64,000 bases of DNA from Emticicia sp051209875 (GTDB taxonomy: Bacteria > Bacteroidota > Bacteroidia > Cytophagales > Spirosomataceae): the NCBI RefSeq assembly GCF_051209875.1, contig NZ_JBNTQY010000001.1, positions 1,054,001-1,118,000 on the forward strand. Direction: 5' to 3'. Each line of letters begins with the position of its first letter. Position 1 is the stretch's first letter. Under the pieces are notes generated by a model. That model was not told where the DNA came from, did not search any database, and was given only the letters and a program-made list of their open reading frames with translations. Below, one piece after another: positions 45,656 to 54,522 of the stretch. The translations under genes and the position numbers were made by a program.

Positions 45656-47968
45656 TTAAAAATCATAACCAAGAGAAAGATAAAATTTCGCTTTACCCAC
45701 CTCTTTGTCTTCAAGGCCCCACGCATAATCAGCTTTTACAAAATAGCCCAATATTGTAGTTCTTACACCAGCACCATAGCCAACTAAAAATGGATTTTTG
45801 AAATTAGTAACTGTTGCTCGGAAAGGATTTTGGAAACCTCCAATCACTTCAGTATTCAAACTATTCTGACGATTGAAAGGCCCTTTATTTCCATACCATG
45901 CAGTGCCTATATCTGTAAAACCAACAAATTGAAGATTACGTATAAAGTTAGATGTTAGAGAACCCTTTGACACATATTGAGCTAAAGGTAATCGTAGTTC
46001 TAAGTTTGTTAATAGATGACTTGTTCCAAATAGTTTCGCAAAGTCAAAGCCTCTTAAATTTCCAGCATAATCATAAAAAAGAATATCACGTAGGTCACGT
46101 GGTACGCCAATTCCCTGCCCATTGCTTTGTTCAATGCTTCTATTAACACTATTCTCAACGCCACCTAAAATGGTAACTTTTGGTGATTTTCCAAGCGAAC
46201 GGCTATAGGAAACACGTGCTGCAAAAATAACGCTTCCCAATATTTTTTGATAATGTCGGGCATCAATTACCAAGCGACTAAAATTCTCCGAACTACTTTT
46301 TAAACTATAAGTACGATCAATTCTAATCTTTGCTCTTGTTCCGACTAAAACTTTACTAAACAGGGGAGTTGTATTATCAAAAACTACTTCTGCACGGCCA
46401 CCCAAGTAGATAGATTGTAAAGTTTTTCGCCCTAAATCTGATACATCAATATCAGATGTAGAAAGCAAAAATGGTGAAGCACTCACACGTAGATTAGTAC
46501 TGATTGGATAGGCTGCAAAGCCAGAAAACTTATTGTAATAAATGCGACGATCGATGGCAAAAGCTGCAGATTGCGGCAAATTGATATTCAATGGACGAAA
46601 TAAATACAAGCTACGATTGTCTAATTCACCCAATGCAATAGAACGACGCTGAATATCAAGTCCCCAGTCAATGCGTTTGACATTATTATTATAGCCTAAA
46701 AATACATCATGATTACGTAAAACAGGTGTGATAAAAAGACCTAATTTAACACTGTGGTTTTCAAGCAAATCATTCATTACCAATGTATTTTTCATTCCCA
46801 TTCTTCTAACTGGATCCATCAAAAATTCAGATTTGATGTCATTGGCAATAATAATATTTTCGTAGGCAAAAGGCCCCTTTACTTTCAATGTTTCTTTTAA
46901 ACGATTGAGTTTGGGTAATGATTTATCAATATTTTCTCCTTTAGACTTGGCAGCCTCATTCGCAAGAGATTTAATGATATTTTCTGAATCAAATTCATAA
47001 TTATCAGTGTCAATTTCTCCAGCTCCAAGTACCAATTTTTCTTTTGTGACAATGGTCTCAATTTTCGGAGTATCACCAGCTTTCTTACTGGGGTCTTCTA
47101 TCTTTTCGTTATTATTGGCATATGCACTGTTGACATAGTAATCTTTCCATTCTCTAAGAAAACGAGTATAAGAAATTCCAAGAGTACTGGTAATACTCGA
47201 TTCTTCCGTACGAATAATGCGTGTAAGATTCAGAATGTTTGAAATATTGTCTTTTCCGTAACGAACCGCAATATAATTCCAAATAGATTGCCCCACGAGT
47301 TCAGCATCTTTTCCCGACAAATGGTCGATTTTCTTGTCTTTATTTTTCAAAATACTTGTTCGCATACGGTCAAGTATCATGGCATCTTCATTGTTTTCAG
47401 AAATGTAAGCAGAAATTCCTGCCATGTACCATTCAGGTACTGTCAATAATAATGAACTCTGTAACACTTCTTTCAAACTACCACCATAAAGCATATCATA
47501 AACAAATAAACGAGCGATCTGTCGAACCAATTCTTTCTTGAACTCTTCTTCATTGCCAGTATAGGCAATTTGTACACGAGATTTGGCTAAATTCAATATA
47601 CTTCCATCTAAGTCAATCGGTGCGGTTAAACCAATATTACTTTGGGCTAAATCTTTGGGAGAATTGTACAAGAATATTTTCATGGTTGTAAAAGGTGTAT
47701 AACCCAGCAACTCAGTTATATGATCATATTCATTTTCAGAGATTTTAGCAGCATTTTGGGCAATTTTATCACCGCCACGATAATAATTAAATTCAAAATT
47801 ATTACTTCGAATCGTAAGCCATTCGAATCGTTTATACTGAATACGATTTTTGCCAAATTCTTCTTGCGTTGAAGCAAAATAATTTTGTGCAAAGCCATTG
47901 TTGATTCCTAATGAAATCATTAAGAATAAAATACTGCTTAGTCGACGAAAAGTATATAAATGTCTCAT
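45656..47968 (-). CDS. Outer-membrane barrel protein with degenerate peptidase-MA-like N-terminal domain
   Basis: 770 residues from the ATG at 47968, which gives a signal peptide (FRRLSSILFLMISLGINNGFAQN). Residues about 30-270 resemble a peptidase-MA gluzincin domain: ITELLGYTPFTTMKIFLYNSPKDLAQSN, KKELVRQIARLFVYDML and LTVPEWYMAGISAYI. The zinc HExxH is replaced by RQIAR, so it should be catalytically dead. The region 370-770 looks like an outer-membrane barrel of the BamA/surface-antigen kind: AGNLRGFDFAKLFGTSHLLTNLELRLPL, FVGFTDIGTAWYG, and an aromatic last residue in LSLGYDF. No POTRA domains are apparent. The function is unknown. It is upstream of the adhesin gene on the same strand but separated by 730 bp and a terminator. 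Confidence 0.75.
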   Translation of the reverse strand: MRHLYTFRRLSSILFLMISLGINNGFAQNYFASTQEEFGKNRIQYKRFEWLTIRSNNFEFNYYRGGDKIAQNAAKISENEYDHITELLGYTPFTTMKIFLYNSPKDLAQSNIGLTAPIDLDGSILNLAKSRVQIAYTGNEEEFKKELVRQIARLFVYDMLYGGSLKEVLQSSLLLTVPEWYMAGISAYISENNEDAMILDRMRTSILKNKDKKIDHLSGKDAELVGQSIWNYIAVRYGKDNISNILNLTRIIRTEESSITSTLGISYTRFLREWKDYYVNSAYANNNEKIEDPSKKAGDTPKIETIVTKEKLVLGAGEIDTDNYEFDSENIIKSLANEAAKSKGENIDKSLPKLNRLKETLKVKGPFAYENIIIANDIKSEFLMDPVRRMGMKNTLVMNDLLENHSVKLGLFITPVLRNHDVFLGYNNNVKRIDWGLDIQRRSIALGELDNRSLYLFRPLNINLPQSAAFAIDRRIYYNKFSGFAAYPISTNLRVSASPFLLSTSDIDVSDLGRKTLQSIYLGGRAEVVFDNTTPLFSKVLVGTRAKIRIDRTYSLKSSSENFSRLVIDARHYQKILGSVIFAARVSYSRSLGKSPKVTILGGVENSVNRSIEQSNGQGIGVPRDLRDILFYDYAGNLRGFDFAKLFGTSHLLTNLELRLPLAQYVSKGSLTSNFIRNLQFVGFTDIGTAWYGNKGPFNRQNSLNTEVIGGFQNPFRATVTNFKNPFLVGYGAGVRTTILGYFVKADYAWGLEDKEVGKAKFYLSLGYDF

Positions 47969-48164
47969 GCCTTTTAATATTTGCAAAGCTGTTGGCTTTT
48001 AGCGAAATGATGCTGCGATTTTATAACAAGTTTACTCAAAAAGACTCATTTATTCATAAAATACACTTATTAAGATAAATAAACGAGCATTATTTTAATC
48101 GTTTTGGCTAAAAACAAGCCGAAAAAGTGACTAATGGCTAAAAGCTTAATTACTAAAAATCTTA

Positions 48165-49229
48165 CTACGAATATAACGAATAAAATCGTTCAATGTTAGA
48201 TTCTGAGATTAAAACTTTATTTTTTTCTAAATAACAAAGCATTTCTTCTGCAAAATATGGAGCTAACGAAACGCCTTTGGTTCCAAGTCCGTTAAACACA
48301 TATACGTTGGAATGCAGTGGATGGTTGCCTATGAAGGGGCGACGATCTTTAGTAGTTGGGCGGATGCCTGCTTCTTGGCCTGTTATTTTATAGTGGTTCA
48401 ATAAAAATTTATCGACTTTAGTGGAAATTAATTCCATCCCTTTTTCTGTAGTTTTCCAATCAATTTCATCCCAAATGTAAGTTGAGCCAAACCTACATTT
48501 ATTATCACCAAGTGGAATGATCCAAAAACCTTGGTTGATAATTTCTGAAATTGTGTAATTCTCCACATCAGTCAGCAAGGTTTCTCCTTTTGCTGGATTG
48601 AAAGGAATCCAATTAAAAAATGGGTTTTGCGAGGCATAATACCCTTCACAAAAGATGATTCTTTTTGCTTCAATACCTTTATAAACGACTTTATTTTCTG
48701 AAATTTCTAATGCTTGGTAAGCGAATTTTTCTGTTTGATAAACTTCTTGAGTGATGAAGTATTTACGAAAATTAACTATCATTTTTGTTACATCTACCCA
48801 ACCCGCCGATGAAGTGAGAAGTCCTCCAAGATTATTTGTAATGGCCGAATAATTAGAAGAATTGCTTTCGAGAATAATTTTGATATAATTTCCTAAGTCA
48901 AATTCATCAGTAAGTCGTAGAAAATGTTTTTTTTGTTGTTCGTTAGCAAAAGGTCGGTAAAGATTTGTTTCGTGATAAAATGAACAATGAAATTCTTTTT
49001 CGAGCGAAAGATAGAAGTTTCTTAAATAAGGAAATATTTGATCGGCTAACCAAGTTTTATCTAAATTTTTGCCTGTAATTGGGTTGAAAATCCCACCTGC
49101 TACATTTGAGGAAGTGGGTAATGTTTCATCATTTAAAACAATGATTTTTTTATCGGCCTTCAATAGTTTATACGCCAACAACGAGCCTGCAATTCCTTGG
49201 CCTACAATTATATAGTCTATATTTTTCAT
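48165..49229 (-). CDS. FAD-dependent oxidoreductase of the D-amino-acid oxidase (DAO) family
   Basis: 354 residues. The FAD motif is at the N-terminus (YIIVGQGIAGSLLAYKLLKADKKIIVLND). The DAO-type NVAGGIFNPITGKNLDKTW follows, and the C-terminal flavin contacts are AGIRPTTKDRRPFIGNHPLHSNVYVFNGLGTKGVSLAPYFAEEML. It is close to the C-terminal module of MnmC and to glycine/D-amino-acid oxidases; the substrate is not determined. It follows cmk on the same strand, with a hairpin between them. Confidence 0.87.
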   Translation of the reverse strand: MKNIDYIIVGQGIAGSLLAYKLLKADKKIIVLNDETLPTSSNVAGGIFNPITGKNLDKTWLADQIFPYLRNFYLSLEKEFHCSFYHETNLYRPFANEQQKKHFLRLTDEFDLGNYIKIILESNSSNYSAITNNLGGLLTSSAGWVDVTKMIVNFRKYFITQEVYQTEKFAYQALEISENKVVYKGIEAKRIIFCEGYYASQNPFFNWIPFNPAKGETLLTDVENYTISEIINQGFWIIPLGDNKCRFGSTYIWDEIDWKTTEKGMELISTKVDKFLLNHYKITGQEAGIRPTTKDRRPFIGNHPLHSNVYVFNGLGTKGVSLAPYFAEEMLCYLEKNKVLISESNIERFYSLYS

Positions 49230-49241
49230 TGTTGGGTTTTA

Positions 49242-49289
49242 AAACCAGCAAGGTCTGGGCGACCCCGTTTGAAAAAACCTTACTGGTTT
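49242..49289 (-). terminator. Hairpin between cmk and the DAO-family gene
   Basis: AAACCAGCAAGGT (49242-49254) pairs with ACCTTACTGGTTT (49277-49289), with one position that is G-U on the minus-strand RNA. The arms belong to the same family as the terminators at 15672 and 21892, but the loop is 22 nt and it contains a GGGCGACCCC inverted core. Confidence 0.6.
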
Positions 49290-49290
49290 G

Positions 49291-49983
49291 CTAATTTCTA
49301 ATCGCTTTACTCAAAGCTTCATCAGCCAAAAGACAAACTGTTTCAACTTGCTCATCAAGAGTCATGTAGGAGGTGTCAATATCAATAGCATCTTCTGCTT
49401 TTCTGAGTGGGCTTTCCTTTCGAGTAGTATCAATTAAATCTCGGTTTTTGATATTTTCAATAATATCTTCTATATCTACAAGCTCACCTTTTTCACTCAA
49501 TTCAATTTGTCGGCGATTGGCACGAATAATTGGGTCGGCAGTCATAAAAAGTTTGAGCTCAGCATCAGGAAAAACCACTGTTCCGATATCTCTTCCATCC
49601 AATACCACCCCTTTTTTCTTACCCATTTTGCGTTGCTGTGCAACCATCGCATGACGTACCTCAGCAATAGCACTTACTTCGCTTACTTTATTAGCAATAT
49701 ACAATTTTCGAATTTCATCTTCAACATTTAAACCATTAAGATATGTCTCGTTTCTTCCATCATTGGGGTTTCGTCGAAATTCAATTTGAATATTATCAAG
49801 GGCTTTGATAACCTCTTTTTGATTTGTTAGTGTAACCAAATGCTGATGAAAATATAGAGTAACCGCTCGATACATAGCTCCAGTATCAATATATCCATAG
49901 CCCAACCTTTTGGCAACATTTTTGGCAGTCGTACTTTTGCCACAACTCGAATAGCCATCAATGGCAATGGTAATTTTGTGCAT
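49291..49983 (-). CDS. cmk: Cytidylate kinase
   Basis: 230 residues. The P-loop is ITIAIDGYSSCGKSTTAKNVAKRLG. GYIDTGAMYRAVT and the CMP-binding VVLDGRDIGTVVFPDAELKLFMTAD are all present, followed by RDLIDTTRKESPLRKAEDAIDIDTSYMTLDEQV. It phosphorylates CMP and dCMP in the cytoplasm. Length and motifs are normal. A minus-strand promoter candidate (TTG, 20 bp, TTTCTTTG at 50031-50001) lies 18 bp upstream. Confidence 0.96.
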   Translation of the reverse strand: MHKITIAIDGYSSCGKSTTAKNVAKRLGYGYIDTGAMYRAVTLYFHQHLVTLTNQKEVIKALDNIQIEFRRNPNDGRNETYLNGLNVEDEIRKLYIANKVSEVSAIAEVRHAMVAQQRKMGKKKGVVLDGRDIGTVVFPDAELKLFMTADPIIRANRRQIELSEKGELVDIEDIIENIKNRDLIDTTRKESPLRKAEDAIDIDTSYMTLDEQVETVCLLADEALSKAIRN

Positions 49984-50000
49984 GCAATTTTATTTTTTTG

Positions 50001-50031
50001 CAAAGAAAATCTTAATTTGTCGAAGAAACAA
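50001..50031 (-). promoter_or_regulatory. Candidate cmk promoter
   Basis: Minus-strand TTG (50031-50029), a 20-bp spacer and TTTCTTTG (50008-50001). One position differs from TAnnTTTG. Confidence 0.4.
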
Positions 50032-50153
50032 CCACTAAACGAAGGTTTTGACAGAAATCAAAATTTTATAAATAACAACTTACTTTATTGAAACAAAATC
50101 TTGAAATAATAGCGTCAAAAGTTATTAATAAATGATTTTGCGAAAGTTAAGAT

Positions 50154-51284
50154 TTAATTTTCTAAAACTTGCATGGCAATTTGATAAAACATTGAACTTG
50201 CTATATCAATCAATTCGTCAGGAAAATCAAATGTTGAATTATGTAAAGGTGCTTGGTTTATTCCCGAACCAATACCAAACATAGCTCCTTTATATTTTTT
50301 GGTAAAAAGTCCAAAGTCCTCACCAAATTCAAATGGCTTTTCAAGTTCAATGATTTCAAAGTTAGATGCTTTAGCTGCATTTTTTATCTGTCTATAGGCT
50401 TCAGTGCTATTTTCATTGGCATTAAAAGTTTCAATCCAATTCGAAGTCAATTCAAGCTGGTGTTTTTTTGTAATCTCAGCAACTTTATTTTCAATTTGAA
50501 GCTTCTTCGCATCAAATCTTCCATTTTTCCAAGTTCTAAATGTATAGCCTATTGTTGCTTTACCCACTGAAGTTCCATAGGCCTTTTCGCCCATATCGAT
50601 ATGAATAGGGGTTGCAACAAAAAAGTTATCACTTACTTTATCTTGGTTATTCAATGAATTTAAATAAACAATTATTTCAGCAATTGCCAAAGCTGGGTTA
50701 ATCCCCTTTAATGGTTCGGCGGCATGACTGGTTTTGCCTTTTAATTCAAAAACACCACTTTCTACACAAGGAGTGAACAATCCCTCTTTTACCATAATTG
50801 CTCCCATCGGAAAACCTGGAAAATTATGATAGGCGAAAACAAAATCAATGTTGAATTGTGTGAAAATACCAGATTCAATAGCAGCTTTTGCACCAGCTCC
50901 AATCTCTTCCGCTGATTGAAAAAACAATAAGATTTTACCTTTTTTCAAAGGTGATTCTATCAATTTCTGTGCAAAACGAAACATACTGGCGGCATGTCCA
51001 TCATGCCCGCATTTATGCGAAATACCATCTGTTGTTGAACGATAGGCAAAATTATTTTCTTCTTGAATCGGCAAAGCATCTAATTCACAACGAAAAAGTA
51101 TAGTCGGCCCCACCTCAGTGCCATCAATTTCTACCAAAACTGAGTACATCGAAAATCCATGATAAATTTTTCTAATGCCAATTTTTCTCAACTCAGATAC
51201 AATAAATTCACTCGTGTTTTTCTCTAAAGTAGAAAGCTCTGGATTGGCATGAATATGATGACGGAATTCGAGAGCGGTTGTCAT
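50154..51284 (-). CDS. M20 family amidohydrolase/peptidase
   Basis: 376 residues from the ATG at 51284 (MTTALEFRHHIHANPELSTLE, the usual M20D opening); an ATG seven codons upstream is possible. Metal-site motifs are KCGHDGHAASM, FQSAEEIGAGAKAAIESG, VFAYHNFPGFPMGAIMVKEG and the late His in QAPLHNSTFDF. The dimerisation domain (about 170-280) contains TSHAAEPLKGINPALAIAEII. The family cleaves N-acyl or amino-acid conjugates (hippurate, N-acetyl-amino acids, IAA conjugates). The substrate is not readable. Confidence 0.9.
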   Translation of the reverse strand: MTTALEFRHHIHANPELSTLEKNTSEFIVSELRKIGIRKIYHGFSMYSVLVEIDGTEVGPTILFRCELDALPIQEENNFAYRSTTDGISHKCGHDGHAASMFRFAQKLIESPLKKGKILLFFQSAEEIGAGAKAAIESGIFTQFNIDFVFAYHNFPGFPMGAIMVKEGLFTPCVESGVFELKGKTSHAAEPLKGINPALAIAEIIVYLNSLNNQDKVSDNFFVATPIHIDMGEKAYGTSVGKATIGYTFRTWKNGRFDAKKLQIENKVAEITKKHQLELTSNWIETFNANENSTEAYRQIKNAAKASNFEIIELEKPFEFGEDFGLFTKKYKGAMFGIGSGINQAPLHNSTFDFPDELIDIASSMFYQIAMQVLEN

Positions 51285-51396
51285 ATTGTTAATTTTAGCT
51301 TGCAAGAAAGATTGATAACTTAATGATGGAACATCAATTTCAATTCTAAGATTATAATATGCAATACTGGAAAACTTTAAGGTTTAAACCAAATAA

Positions 51397-51432
51397 AAAA
51401 GGTCAAAAAGTTTTCAAACTTTTTGACCTTTT
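51397..51432 (-). terminator. Terminator after ffh
   Basis: A near-perfect palindrome (AAAAGGTCAAAAAGTTT, mirrored to 51432) with TC at its centre; on the minus strand the stem ends in a T run. Confidence 0.85.
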
Positions 51433-51451
51433 GCAATTGACAAGAACATAA

Positions 51452-52768
51452 TTATTTAAAAGCTTTCATTTTACCACTTGATTGCATCGTATTTACTTTT
51501 TTCATCATACTACGCATTTGATCAAATTGCTTTAAAAGATTATTTACTTGTGTAATATCGGTTCCACTACCTGCGGCAATTCTTTTCTTGCGACTACCAT
51601 CAATCATATCAGGTTTCTCACGCTCTTTTGGAGTCATTGATTTAATGATTGCTTCAATGGGCTTGAAAGAATCATTACTAATATCAATATCTTTGATTTG
51701 TGAACCAACACCTGGAATCATGCCCATCAAATCTTTGATATTTCCCATCTTTTTGATTTGCTCCAACTGCATCAGAAAGTCAGTTAAATCAAACTTATTC
51801 TCACGCATTTTCTTATTCAAACGGCGTGATTCATCTTCATCGAAGGCCTGTTGAGCTCTTTCTACTAAGGAAATTACATCACCCATGCCCAAAATTCTAC
51901 TCGCCATACGGTCAGGGTAGAAAATATCAAGGGCATCCATTTTTTCGCCAGTCGAAATAAACTTGATAGGTTTATTTACCACCGCTTTGATTGAAAGGGC
52001 CGCTCCGCCTCGTGAATCACCATCAAGTTTGGTTAGTACAACGCCATCAAAATCAAGTCTTTCGTTGAAAGTTTTGGCCGTGTTTACTGCATCTTGACCA
52101 GTCATTGAATCCACGACAAATAAAATTTCGCTTGGAGAAACGGTCTTTTTAATGTCCTCAACCTCTTTCATCATCACCTCATCAACTGCCAAACGACCAG
52201 CGGTATCGACAATTACGACACTTTTTCCTTTGGTTTTTGCATAAGCCAAGGCATTTTTGGCAATATCAACGGCGTTTTTATTTTCTGGCTCGGCAAAAAC
52301 TTCTACACCAATTTGCTCACCCAATACTTGCAATTGCGTAATCGCCGCAGGACGATAAACATCACAGGCCACTAAAAGCACTTGACGACCTTGTTTTTTC
52401 AGATAAGAAGCAAATTTTCCCGAAAAAGTAGTTTTACCCGAACCTTGCAAACCTGCAATCAAAACCACTGCTGGTGAGCCTTTGAGATTAACACTTTGGG
52501 CTTGTCCGCCCATCAGCTCCATCAATTCTTCTTGTACAATTTTGACGAATAATTGTCCTGGCTCAACCGCAATCATCACTTTTCGGTCGATTGCTTTTTC
52601 ACGTACACGATCAGTTACATCTTTGGCAACTTTATAGTTTACGTCAGCATCCATCAAAGCACGTCTTACTTCTTTAACGGTCGATGCAACATTAATATCC
52701 GAGATTCTGCCTTGCCCTTTAAGGGTTTTTATGGCTTTATTGAGCTTATCACTTAAATTTTCAAACAT
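51452..52768 (-). CDS. ffh: Signal recognition particle protein Ffh
   Basis: 438 residues. N domain (1-95: MFENLSDKLNKAIKTLKGQGRISD). G domain with GLQGSGKTTFSGKFASYLK (P-loop), DTAGRLAVDEVMMKE, LTKLDGDSRGGAALS and FISTGEKMDALDIFYPDRMASRILGMGD. The methionine-rich M domain from about 305 has MRENKFDLTDFLMQLEQIKKMG and ends MKKVNTMQSSGKMKAFK. It binds signal sequences with 4.5S RNA and docks on FtsY. The 4.5S RNA gene is not seen in this window. Minus-strand TAACTTTG at 52838-52831 is an exact -7 box 63 bp upstream. Confidence 0.97.
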   Translation of the reverse strand: MFENLSDKLNKAIKTLKGQGRISDINVASTVKEVRRALMDADVNYKVAKDVTDRVREKAIDRKVMIAVEPGQLFVKIVQEELMELMGGQAQSVNLKGSPAVVLIAGLQGSGKTTFSGKFASYLKKQGRQVLLVACDVYRPAAITQLQVLGEQIGVEVFAEPENKNAVDIAKNALAYAKTKGKSVVIVDTAGRLAVDEVMMKEVEDIKKTVSPSEILFVVDSMTGQDAVNTAKTFNERLDFDGVVLTKLDGDSRGGAALSIKAVVNKPIKFISTGEKMDALDIFYPDRMASRILGMGDVISLVERAQQAFDEDESRRLNKKMRENKFDLTDFLMQLEQIKKMGNIKDLMGMIPGVGSQIKDIDISNDSFKPIEAIIKSMTPKEREKPDMIDGSRKKRIAAGSGTDITQVNNLLKQFDQMRSMMKKVNTMQSSGKMKAFK

Positions 52769-52830
52769 TTCTTAACTTTTTTGATTTCCTTCTCTGATTA
52801 ACGAAGCAAAGTAAAAATAAAATTTATTTG

Positions 52831-52838
52831 CAAAGTTA
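52831..52838 (-). promoter_or_regulatory. Candidate -7 box for ffh
   Basis: Reads TAACTTTG on the minus strand, an exact TAnnTTTG match. The nearest TTG (52866-52864) is at 25 bp, longer than usual. Confidence 0.4.
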
Positions 52839-52915
52839 CTAATTTTAAAGATAAATTTTTAATCAATTTGTAGAACAATTCTCCGAATAGTTAGCAGCTT
52901 AGTAAATAACACTAC

Positions 52916-53428
52916 TTATTCAAGCATTTTTTCGAGCGTATTGATATTTCGAACTGTGAGGCCGCTTTTATATTTTGCTTTGGCTGTGATTTTTGCAAAA
53001 GGAGTATTCAGGCTTTCGCCTTTGGCTACTTTCCAATAAAGCACGGAATTTCCTTTAGAGATTTCCTCTTCTATACCGTGAGAAATATTGACTAATTCTT
53101 CAAAAATTGCATTACCTTCTACAAAAATCACATAGGCGTGGTAGTTTTCCTCCTGCTCAAAAGGGTATTTATTAACGATTTCTTCTAAAATATCATAAGC
53201 GTAGAGTAACACAAATGCCTGATAATGAAAAGTTTCAGAAAGCCCCTTTTCCAAAATAGTCTTCATTTCTGAAATATTTTTCTCTGATTCAAAAACTACA
53301 TTTCCAGTCTGTAAATAAGTAGCAACATTCTGAAAACCCATTTTTTCAAAAGCAGCTTTCAAATCAGGCATTTTGATTCGGATATTTCCTACGTTTATTC
53401 CTCGAAGAAAAGCAATGTATTTTTTCAT
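52916..53428 (-). CDS. DUF1697 family protein
   Basis: 170 residues. The hallmark opening is KKYIAFLRGINVGNIRIKMPDLKAAFEKMGFQNVATYLQTGNVVFES, and the C-terminus ITAKAKYKSGLTVRNINTLEKMLE is typical. DUF1697 proteins are small cytoplasmic proteins of unknown function. No partner is visible; flanking genes run in unrelated units. Confidence 0.92.
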   Translation of the reverse strand: MKKYIAFLRGINVGNIRIKMPDLKAAFEKMGFQNVATYLQTGNVVFESEKNISEMKTILEKGLSETFHYQAFVLLYAYDILEEIVNKYPFEQEENYHAYVIFVEGNAIFEELVNISHGIEEEISKGNSVLYWKVAKGESLNTPFAKITAKAKYKSGLTVRNINTLEKMLE

Positions 53429-53750
53429 GATTAATAGTTTTTTTCTACTTCACTTATGCCAATTTAAGGGTGTTATTTCATAAATGTAGTAGAAAGACAT
53501 TAGTTCGCAATTATTTTTAGGCTAAATTATATTATTTTCAGTTGAATCTCTCTTTTATATATATCCCAAGTCAACAGAGGATTGAGTATATTTTAAGAGT
53601 AATGCAGGCCAATATTTCTTCACAACAAAACAAAGCAATGAGAGTAAAACGATTTGATTGACGTAATGAATGAATAATTTTTAGTATTTTTGATTAAAGT
53701 ATGCGTACAAACAAAACATAAGATTATTCATTTTATCAAAAGCACTTTTT
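53429..53750. other. 322-bp divergent spacer with a promoter candidate
   Basis: AT-rich DNA. TATTTTTG at 53685-53692 is an exact plus-strand -7 box with TTG at 53658-53660 (24-bp spacing, somewhat long), 58 bp before the DUF1080 gene. Nothing else was seen. Confidence 0.35.
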
Positions 53751-54473
53751 ATGAAAAAAGCACTAATTTACTTACTTTCGGTTGGCCTTTTATGGTCATG
53801 TTCCAATAAAAAAGCAGAAAATAATCAATTAAATGACCAAGAAAAAAAGGATAATTGGACTTTGCTTTTTGATGGAAAAACAACCAATGGCTGGCATTTA
53901 TACAATAAAGCAAAAGTCCCTTCGACTTGGATGGTGAAAAATGATGAATTATACTGTAATCCTGATACAGTCGGTATTGAGCATGGAGATTTGATTTCTG
54001 ACAAAATTTATCGAAATTTTGATTTTAAATTTGACTGGAAAATATCCAAAGCAGGCAATAGTGGTGTTTTTATTAATGTGATTGAAAATGATACGATTCC
54101 TACTGCTTGGGCATCAGGCCCTGAATATCAACTACTTGAACATGAAAACATTGGAGCGGCTTATCTTAAAGACTCTACCAAATGGGCTGCTTGTCTTTAT
54201 GGCTTTGCTCCTCAAAAAAATCGTGTCAATCTTAAACCTCTGGGTCAATGGAATGAATCAAGAATCAAACAAATTAATGGGAAAGTGGAGTTTTATCTTA
54301 ATGGAGTAATGACTGCCGAGCAAGATTTTAATGTTGATACTTGGAAAAATATGGTGAGTAATAGTGGGTTTAAATATTTTCCATTATTTGGCAAAAATAT
54401 CGCTGGGCATATTGCTCTACAAGAATGGTCAAAAGGAGTATCTTTTCGGAATATTAAGATAAAGGAGTTATAA
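53751..54473 (+). CDS. DUF1080 (3-keto-disaccharide hydrolase-like) lipoprotein
   Basis: 240 residues. Lipoprotein signal MKKALIYLLSVGLLWSC with Cys17. One concanavalin-like DUF1080 domain follows: WTLLFDGKTTNGWHLYNK at its start, FDFKFDWKISKAGNSGVFINV in the core, GPEYQLLEHEN, and a C-terminal GHIALQEWSKGVSFRNIKIKEL. Some family members hydrolyse 3-keto-glycosides made by periplasmic dehydrogenases. That activity is plausible because GMC/subunit-3 and Tat Gfo/Idh genes occur in the same window, though not adjacent. An 18-bp stem terminator follows. Confidence 0.9.
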   Translation: MKKALIYLLSVGLLWSCSNKKAENNQLNDQEKKDNWTLLFDGKTTNGWHLYNKAKVPSTWMVKNDELYCNPDTVGIEHGDLISDKIYRNFDFKFDWKISKAGNSGVFINVIENDTIPTAWASGPEYQLLEHENIGAAYLKDSTKWAACLYGFAPQKNRVNLKPLGQWNESRIKQINGKVEFYLNGVMTAEQDFNVDTWKNMVSNSGFKYFPLFGKNIAGHIALQEWSKGVSFRNIKIKEL

Positions 54474-54478
54474 AAAGG

Positions 54479-54518
54479 AAAATAAGCTTTTCGAGTTTCG
54501 ACTCGAAAAGCTTATTTT
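54479..54518. terminator. Bidirectional terminator with TTCG loop
   Basis: A perfect 18-bp stem (54479-54496 with 54501-54518) closes a TTCG tetraloop. A and T tracts flank it, and it lies between the convergent DUF1080 and serine hydrolase genes. Confidence 0.92.
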
Positions 54519-54522
54519 ATGA

